From NCBI GenBank assembly GCA_033764095.1, contig JANRJF010000233.1, positions 1 to 11,315 of the forward strand: a stretch of 11,315 bases of DNA, read 5' to 3'. The position numbers were made by a program, and so were the translations under genes. This document shows positions 7,374-11,315 of the stretch, piece after piece (position 1 is the stretch's first letter; every line of letters starts with the position of its first letter). A model generated the notes under the pieces. It searched no databases, was not told where the DNA came from, and saw only the letters and a list, made by a program, of their open reading frames with translations. This stretch comes from JBDTMT01 sp033764095 (GTDB lineage Bacteria > Desulfobacterota > Binatia > HRBIN30 > CADEER01).

Positions 7374-7459
7374 GGAGGGCAGCTATCAGCGATCAGCTGT
7401 CAGCCTTCGGCTCAATCGCGTCGCAATGTCGATGGTGCTCTCTTTCGGCTGAGAGCTGA
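7362..7459 (+). other. Relic or leader start for glcF: ribosome-binding site plus 29-codon frame
   Basis: GGAGG (7362-7366) lies 3 bp before the ATG at 7370, which overlaps the glcE TGA (ATGA). From this ATG the frame runs 29 codons to a TGA at 7457-7459. It is in the same phase as glcF and is interrupted only inside the heptamer element. This looks like the original coupled glcF start, cut off by repeat insertion. It could also be a short leader peptide with downstream re-initiation. The peptide itself is unlike any GlcF N-terminus. Confidence 0.55.
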
Positions 7460-7505
7460 AGGCTGATGGCTGATAGCTCTCCTGGAATGCTGATGGCTGA
7501 CAGCT
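7381..7505. repeat. Heptamer inverted-repeat element inserted at the glcE-glcF junction
   Basis: The left arm (7381-7411) contains inverted units TATCAGC, GATCAGC, TGTCAGC and CTTCGGC. The right arm (7448-7478) contains GCTGAGA, GCTGAAG, GCTGATG and GCTGATA, followed by GCT. The arms face each other across 36 bp of unrelated sequence, so the transcript could fold into a long imperfect hairpin. Two more direct units (GCTGATG, GCTGACA, 7489-7502) follow after a 10-bp gap. The unit length is not a multiple of three, so the array reads differently in each frame. It is the same family as 4543-4573. Confidence 0.85.
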
Positions 7506-8746
7506 CGCTTCGCATTGCCAACCCCGACCGCCTGCGCGAGTGCGTGCACTGCGGCCTGTGCCTCAACGCCTGTCCGACCTATCTCGAGCTCGGCACCGAG
7601 ATGGACTCGCCGCGCGGGCGTATCCATCTCATCCGCTCATTGGAGGACGGCACGCTGGGGCTCGACGCCGATGTCGTGCGCCATCTCGACCTCTGCCTCG
7701 GCTGCCGTGCCTGCGAGAGCGCCTGTCCCTCCGGCGTGCGTTACGGCGAGATCATCGAGGACGCGCGCGCCTACATCGAAGCGCACGCGCGGCGGCCCTG
7801 GTGGGAGCGAGCGCGGCGCGCCGCGGTGCTGGCGACCTTTCCGCGCCCTCGACGTCTGCGCGCGCTGCTCGGCCTGGCGCAGGCGGCGCGTGGGCTCGGC
7901 CTGTGGCGCGTCGTGTCGAGCTGGATCGCCGGCGCCGATCTGCTGCCGGCGCGGCGTGACGCGGGGCCGCGGGGTGCCTTCCACCCGGCGCGCGAGGCGG
8001 AGCGGCTGCGCGTCGGCCTGCTGACCGGCTGCGTCGGCGGCGAGCTGTTCGGCGGCATCAACGCCGCCGCGGTGCGCGTGCTCAATCGGCACGGCGCCTC
8101 GGTGGTGGTGTCGCCGGGGCAGGGCTGTTGCGGCGCGCTGCATCTGCACAGCGGCGATCCGGAGACGGCGCGCCGGCTGGCGCGCCAGAACCTCGATGCG
8201 TTTCCGGCCGAGCTCGACGCGATCGTCGTCACCGCCGCCGGCTGCGGTTCGGCGCTGAAGGAGTACGGGACGCTGCTCGCCGGCGATCCGGCGTACGTCG
8301 AGCGCGCGCGGCGCTTCGCGGCGCGCGTGCGCGACGTCACCGAGCTGCTCGATGCCATCGGCGCGGCGCCGTCGTCGGCGGCGCCGCCGCGCCGGTTGCG
8401 CGTCGCCTACCACGACGCCTGCCACCTGGCGCACGCGCAGGGCGTGCGCGCCGCGCCGCGCCGGCTACTGGCGTCGGTGCCGGGTGTCGAGCTGGTCGAG
8501 CTGGCCGAGTCGGACGTCTGCTGCGGCAGCGCCGGCACCTACAACCTGTTCGAGCCGGCGATGGCGCAGCGCCTGCGCGAGCGCAAGATCGACCACATCG
8601 CCGCCAGCGGCGCGGAGTGCGTCGCCGTCGCCAATCCCGGCTGCGCCCTGCAGATCCGCGCCGGCCTCGCCGCGCGCGGCTTGAACGTCCGCGTCGTCCA
8701 CCCGGTCGAGCTGTTGGACGACGCTCCGGACCCTCCCCCCGCGTGA
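7466..8746 (+). CDS. glcF: Glycolate oxidase iron-sulfur subunit GlcF
   Basis: The 426-residue product (E. coli GlcF is 407) is the electron-transfer subunit of glycolate oxidase. Two 4Fe-4S motifs are intact: C27, C30, C33 and C37 (CVHCGLCLNACP), and C77, C80, C83 and C87 (CLGCRACESACP). Two CCG-type domains follow, with paired cysteines at 221-222 and 352-353 and partner cysteines at 189, 260, 319 and 393. The N-terminus is uncertain. ATGs at 7466, 7487 and 7493 are all inside heptamer repeats, and 7466 and 7493 both begin MADSS because of the duplication. Homology starts near LRECVHCG. The last residues (DPPPA) and the stop are encoded by a G/C hairpin repeat. Electrons probably pass from the GlcD flavin through these clusters to a quinone acceptor. 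Confidence 0.92.
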   Translation: MADSSPGMLMADSSLRIANPDRLRECVHCGLCLNACPTYLELGTEMDSPRGRIHLIRSLEDGTLGLDADVVRHLDLCLGCRACESACPSGVRYGEIIEDARAYIEAHARRPWWERARRAAVLATFPRPRRLRALLGLAQAARGLGLWRVVSSWIAGADLLPARRDAGPRGAFHPAREAERLRVGLLTGCVGGELFGGINAAAVRVLNRHGASVVVSPGQGCCGALHLHSGDPETARRLARQNLDAFPAELDAIVVTAAGCGSALKEYGTLLAGDPAYVERARRFAARVRDVTELLDAIGAAPSSAAPPRRLRVAYHDACHLAHAQGVRAAPRRLLASVPGVELVELAESDVCCGSAGTYNLFEPAMAQRLRERKIDHIAASGAECVAVANPGCALQIRAGLAARGLNVRVVHPVELLDDAPDPPPA

Positions 8747-8758
8747 GCGGGGGTCCGG
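8726..8758. repeat. GC-rich hairpin repeat containing the glcF stop codon
   Basis: CCGGAC (8726-8731) pairs with GTCCGG (8753-8758), and CCCCGC (8737-8742) pairs with GCGGGG (8747-8752). The loop is GTGA (8743-8746), whose last three bases are the glcF stop. It belongs to the same C-run/G-run family as 727-833. It may stabilise the 3' end of the glc mRNA or act as a weak T-less terminator. Confidence 0.7.
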
Positions 8759-8760
8759 TT

Positions 8761-8800
8761 CCTCCCCCCGCGCCAGCGGGGGGAGGGTAGGAGGGGGCCG
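8761..8800. repeat. Second GC-rich hairpin repeat, inverted relative to the first
   Basis: CCTCCCCCCGC (8761-8771) pairs perfectly with GCGGGGGGAGG (8776-8786) around a GCCA loop, giving an 11-bp stem. Read on the minus strand, 8800 to 8761 resembles the 43-bp repeat of 727-833, including the GGCCCCCTCC lead-in. With 8726-8758 it makes an inverted pair right after glcF, in a convergent gap, the usual position for REP-type elements. Confidence 0.75.
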
Positions 8801-8806
8801 CGCGTT

Positions 8807-9063
8807 CACGACCGCGCTCGGCCGCGCTGCGCGCGACCGGCCGACACGAGGTCGGCCGGCTACCCGGGGGCATTGGTAGCATCAGCGCGCGCACCGTCCC
8901 GTGCGGCTTGGCGCCGCAGCAGCGCGGGGCGCGGTCGCGCTCGCGGCTGTTCACCGACCGCACCGCCACGGGCGACAACCCTGTCGCAAACTCACAATCG
9001 TCCTGGGTAGCCGGCCGACCTCGTGTCGGCCGGCGTCGCGCAGCGACGCCGAGCGCGGTCGTG
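8807..9063. repeat. Inverted pair of 59-bp REP-like units with GTAG heads
   Basis: The left unit (8807-8865) and right unit (9005-9063) are inverted copies with 5 mismatches in 59 positions. On its own strand each reads GGGTAG, then CCGGCCGAC-loop-GTCGGCCGG (9011-9033 in the right copy), then a second hairpin (GGCGTCGC-GCA-GCGACGCC, 9032-9050), then GAGCGCGGTCGTG. A GTAG tetranucleotide before a palindrome is the known signature of REPs mobilised by RAYT transposases. The 139-bp centre (8866-9004) shows no gene, only a small palindrome GCGACA-ACCC-TGTCGC (8972-8987). No RAYT gene is in the window. Confidence 0.82.
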
Positions 9064-9089
9064 GAAATCACGGGCGCCAGGGCGCGCCA

Positions 9090-9476
9090 TCACGAACGCT
9101 GAATCAGATCCCACTTGTTGCCGTACAGATCGACGAACACGCCGACCGTGCCGTACGACTCCTGGCGCGGACCCTCGATGAAGCGGACGCCGTGCGCCGT
9201 CAGGCGCGCCTGGTCGCGCGCGAAGTCGTCGGTGTGCAGGAAGAGGAACACGCGGCCGCCGGTCTGGTTGCCGATGCGCGACTTCTGTTCCTCGTTCACC
9301 GCGCGCGCCAGCAGCAACGCCGTGCCGCCCTGCGCCGGCCCGACCAGCACCCAGCGCTTGCCGCCGCCGAGCGGCGTGTCCTCGATCAGCTCGAAGCCGA
9401 GCGCGTCGCGATAGAAGGCGATCGCCTCGTCGTAATCGGCGACCACGATAGCGACGTGGGCGATGCGCCGGCTCAT
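9090..9476 (-). CDS. VOC superfamily (glyoxalase/bleomycin-resistance fold) protein
   Basis: The 128-residue product has the paired beta-alpha-beta-beta-beta layout of the vicinal oxygen chelate fold. The first module opens with IAHVAIVVADYDEAIAFYRD (5-24), including likely metal ligand H7. The second contains FLFLHTDDF (77-85) with H81, and ends with VFVDLYGNKWDLIQ (113-126). It is a single small domain, as in lyases, dioxygenases and resistance proteins of this superfamily. The reaction cannot be told from sequence. The usual fourth ligand, a glutamate near the end, appears as D123 or is absent, so metal chemistry is uncertain. The start is 14 bp after the sulfotransferase stop, and a GAGG overlapping that stop serves as ribosome-binding site, so the two are probably co-transcribed. 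Confidence 0.85.
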   Translation of the reverse strand: MSRRIAHVAIVVADYDEAIAFYRDALGFELIEDTPLGGGKRWVLVGPAQGGTALLLARAVNEEQKSRIGNQTGGRVFLFLHTDDFARDQARLTAHGVRFIEGPRQESYGTVGVFVDLYGNKWDLIQRS

Positions 9477-9490
9477 CTCTGTCGGACGCC

Positions 9491-10501
9491 TCACTCGCGC
9501 AGCAGCACGTCGGCGCCAAGCCGCAGGCGGCCGAGCAGCTTGCGCAGCGCTGGGCGGCGTTGCACCTGGGCGCGCAGCTTGACGATCAGGAAGCGCTCGA
9601 TGCGGTAGCGGTCGAGCGCTTTCTTCGGCGGCGCGGCGTTGGCGGCGCCGGCGGCTTCGAGCGGCGCCCAGATGCCGTCGATCGGATGCGACCAGGTGGC
9701 GAGGTCGGCGGGGTCGAGGCGGGCGATGACCTCGCGCGCCAGGCGCAGGCGATCCGGCGACGAGGCGATCTCGACCGCCCACTTGTCGATCGACTCGGTG
9801 CTCGGGCGCGAGTGCTTCTTCACCCCGATCGGGTCGCCGAGCCCCTGTACGGTCGGCTCGGCCTTGCCGTACTCGACCGCCTGTGGCTCGTTCGGCACGC
9901 CGAGGAAGGCGAAGATCTCGCCCAGCACGCGCTCCGGCTCGGCGACCATCTGCTCGTAGACGACGTGGTAGACCGGCGCCGGGCGCTCGCGCAGGAATTT
10001 GGCGATTGCCGGCACGTAGCGCTCGAGCAGCGGGTTGTAGGCCTGCGCGGCGGCGTAGTCGCCGTTGAAGAACGACTCGGCGTAGGAGCTGAACACCGCC
10101 AGCGGGTGGCGGGTGAGCACGACGTACTTGGCGGTGGGGTAGACCTTGGCGAGGAAGTCGAGGATCAGGCCGTAGGCCGGCGTCTTGTCGAGGAACAGGC
10201 GCTTGTTCGGCTTGGTCGCCAGCATGCGGCCGTAGAGCGTGTCGCAGTAGGCGCGGCAGGCGTCGAGATAGTCCTGCTCGCCGCCCGGCAGGTCGGCGAC
10301 GAACTCGCGCTGCGCCTCGGCGGCGAGCACCGCGTCGTAGGGCGCCTTCTCGACCTTGTCGTAGACGCCGAGGTGGGCGAGCGGCGTCATGATGTGCGGC
10401 TCCGGCCGCCCCATGATCTGCGAGTGCGCGCCGATCATGCGCGCCAACAGCGTCGAGCCGGAGCGCGGCGGGCCAATGACGAAGAAGACCTGGTTTTCCA
10501 C
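9491..10501 (-). CDS. PAPS-dependent sulfotransferase family protein
   Basis: The 336-residue product starts at a GTG (complement of 10499-10501), with the catalytic fold beginning at once. The 5'-phosphosulfate loop VIGPPRSGSTLLARMIG is at 8-24, a candidate lysine is K106 in LDKTP, and the 3'-phosphate-binding motif YVVLTRHPLAVFSSY is at 126-140 with R131 and S138/S139. These are the cofactor signatures of sulfotransferases, which move sulfate from PAPS to a hydroxyl or amine. There is no signal peptide or membrane segment, so the enzyme is likely cytoplasmic. The acceptor is unknown: glycolipid, polysaccharide or small molecule are all possible. The only linked gene is the downstream VOC protein. 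No other initiator codon sits close to the conserved N-terminus, and the ribosome-binding site is weak. Confidence 0.9.
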   Translation of the reverse strand: MENQVFFVIGPPRSGSTLLARMIGAHSQIMGRPEPHIMTPLAHLGVYDKVEKAPYDAVLAAEAQREFVADLPGGEQDYLDACRAYCDTLYGRMLATKPNKRLFLDKTPAYGLILDFLAKVYPTAKYVVLTRHPLAVFSSYAESFFNGDYAAAQAYNPLLERYVPAIAKFLRERPAPVYHVVYEQMVAEPERVLGEIFAFLGVPNEPQAVEYGKAEPTVQGLGDPIGVKKHSRPSTESIDKWAVEIASSPDRLRLAREVIARLDPADLATWSHPIDGIWAPLEAAGAANAAPPKKALDRYRIERFLIVKLRAQVQRRPALRKLLGRLRLGADVLLRE

Positions 10502-10537
10502 GACCGCCGACCCTAGCAGGGCGGGTGTGCATTGGCG

Positions 10538-10556
10538 ACTTGTTGTTCACACAAGT
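10538..10556. promoter_or_regulatory. Perfect dyad ACTTGT-N7-ACAAGT in a divergent gap
   Basis: ACTTGT (10538-10543) and ACAAGT (10551-10556) are perfect inverted half-sites separated by 7 bp. They sit in a notably AT-richer patch of the 90-bp gap between the sulfotransferase (minus) and the lipoprotein (plus). The geometry fits a dimeric regulator binding site acting on one or both genes. No regulator gene is in the window. Confidence 0.35.
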
Positions 10557-10591
10557 GGCGCCGCGCGCCCGGCTGTGCAAGGGCAGCCCTC

Positions 10592-11041
10592 ATGGCGCGC
10601 GTCGGGTGGCAGTTGCTCGGTGGTCTGGCGATCCTGGTCGCTGCCTGCGGCGATGGATCGTCGTCGCAGTCGCCGGTGCCCGGCAGCTGCGCGGCGCTCG
10701 GCGATCCGGCCGTCCGCTGCCGTTTCGTTGGTGAATGGCACGTCGGCGAGAGCAGCAGGGCCGTGTGGGTGCGGGTTGGGGCGGGACTACCCGGCTACTT
10801 CGGGATGACTTTCGGTCCGCGCGGTCGAGCGACCTACTACCGCCTCGACGAGGGAACCGGCGCCGGAGCTACCGAGTTTTCCGGGCGGATGCGCTTGCTC
10901 GCGTCCTTCGCCGACCTTCCGTTCAGCGCTGAGGTTCACGCTGAGCTGATCGATGCCGGCCTCGGGTTGCGGGTGTCCTTTGGCCCCGGCGAGCTGATCG
11001 GCGGATCGACGATCGAGGCGCGCTACGTCGGCGACCGATGA
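10592..11041 (+). CDS. Predicted lipoprotein of unknown function
   Basis: The 149-residue product begins with a lipoprotein signal peptide, a hydrophobic stretch from W6 to A18 ending in the lipobox VAAC with the lipidated cysteine at 19. A short Ser-rich linker (DGSSSQSPVP) follows. The mature part has alternating hydrophobic patterns suggesting a small beta-rich domain. I recognise no family. The frame extends upstream to 10532, but the ATG at 10592 is preferred: it has AAGGG (10579-10583) 8 bp upstream and puts the signal peptide at the N-terminus. Mature cysteines are C33 and C43, possibly a disulfide. It is divergent from the sulfotransferase and convergent with the ligase gene, whose stop lies 37 bp away. 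Confidence 0.72.
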   Translation: MARVGWQLLGGLAILVAACGDGSSSQSPVPGSCAALGDPAVRCRFVGEWHVGESSRAVWVRVGAGLPGYFGMTFGPRGRATYYRLDEGTGAGATEFSGRMRLLASFADLPFSAEVHAELIDAGLGLRVSFGPGELIGGSTIEARYVGDR

Positions 11042-11078
11042 CATCGACTATCCCCGCGGCCAATGGGGACTGCGCTGA

Positions 11079-11315
11079 TCAGAACAGTCGCGCGACGTCG
11101 GGCTTCACGACTTTGCCCATCGGGTTGCGCGGCAGCTCGTCGACCACCCGCAGCAGCGTCGGGACCTTGTACGGCGCGAGGTGCTGCTTGGCCCAGGTGC
11201 GCAGACCGTCGAGGTCGAGCTCGGCGTGCGGCTGCAGGATGACGGCGGCGCCGACGCGCTGGCCCCAGTCGTCGTCGGCGATGCCGACCACGGCGCACTC
11301 GGCGATGGCCGGATG
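11079..11315 (-). CDS. Acyl-CoA synthetase / AMP-dependent ligase, C-terminal fragment
   Basis: Only the last 78 codons are in the window, and the gene continues past the right edge. They match the C-terminal AMP-binding domain of the ANL superfamily: HPAIAECAVVGIADDDWGQR at the edge, then LAPYKVPTLLRVVDELPRNP, and the A10 motif PRNPMGKVVK near the end. The lysine of GK in that motif is the residue that contacts the adenylate. These enzymes activate carboxylic acids with ATP and usually form the CoA thioester. The substrate is set by the missing N-terminal domain. The 37-bp gap before the lipoprotein stop shows no obvious terminator. Confidence 0.9.
   Translation of the reverse strand, partial: HPAIAECAVVGIADDDWGQRVGAAVILQPHAELDLDGLRTWAKQHLAPYKVPTLLRVVDELPRNPMGKVVKPDVARLF

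Noticed and set aside
8866..9004. Centre of the 59-bp inverted pair as a possible MITE cargo or small RNA gene
   Set aside because: Apart from one 6-bp palindrome I see no promoter, terminator or conserved structure, and no flanking target-site duplication could be identified.
8465..9071. Minus-strand frames over the end of glcF and the repeat region
   Set aside because: They are antisense to GlcF iron-sulfur motifs and continue through repeats, with low-complexity Arg/Pro-rich composition.
9090..10580. A 496-codon minus frame suggesting a fused protein ending in a VOC domain
   Set aside because: The upstream part is an out-of-frame reading of the sulfotransferase gene, and the VOC domain has its own ATG and ribosome-binding site.
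1..11315. CRISPR array, tRNA, rRNA, transposase or phage genes
   Set aside because: I found no regularly spaced direct repeats, no tRNA- or rRNA-like stretches, and no recombinase or phage protein motifs on either strand.

Overview
This is a GC-rich bacterial chromosomal window made of ordinary-looking housekeeping and accessory genes, punctuated by several families of short palindromic repeats. The organism is probably an uncultured, soil-type deltaproteobacterium-like lineage. The clue is the secreted protein at 889-2016, where a two-loop dockerin-like calcium domain follows a signal peptide. I associate that architecture with Desulfobacterota, Binatota and Myxococcota genomes. This is inference from general knowledge, and no rRNA or marker gene is present to settle it.

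Layout. Positions 1-684 (minus) hold the N-terminal half of an ABC-F ATPase that runs off the left edge. A 204-bp divergent gap filled by a 43-bp inverted repeat separates it from three plus-strand genes: a dockerin-like/PD40 propeller protein (889-2016), a methyltransferase with two embedded hydrophobic segments (2069-2869), and a three-helix membrane protein (2887-3171). Then comes the metabolic core. A class V aminotransferase of the alanine/serine-glyoxylate type (3350-4519, minus) is divergent from glcD, glcE and glcF (4627-8746, plus), the three subunits of glycolate oxidase. The glc enzyme makes glyoxylate and the aminotransferase can turn it into glycine, so the two transcription units form a plausible glycolate-salvage module.

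A 343-bp convergent intergenic region (8747-9089) carries G/C hairpins and a pair of 59-bp inverted REP-like units. On the minus strand follow a sulfotransferase (9491-10501) and, 14 bp downstream of it, a VOC/glyoxalase-fold protein (9090-9476). A predicted lipoprotein (10592-11041, plus) diverges from the sulfotransferase across a small gap with a perfect dyad. The last 237 bp (11079-11315, minus) are the C-terminal end of an acyl-CoA synthetase/AMP ligase.

The most unusual features are not the genes but the repeats. Heptamer (GCTGANN) arrays sit in the glc/aminotransferase divergent promoter and again inside the glcE-glcF junction. In the junction they separate glcF from what looks like its original coupled start and supply all three usable glcF start codons. 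The glcF stop codon lies in the loop of another repeat hairpin. The 59-bp REP-like pair shows base changes that keep the hairpins paired. I found no convincing new defence system, mobile element with a transposase, RNA gene or CRISPR array.
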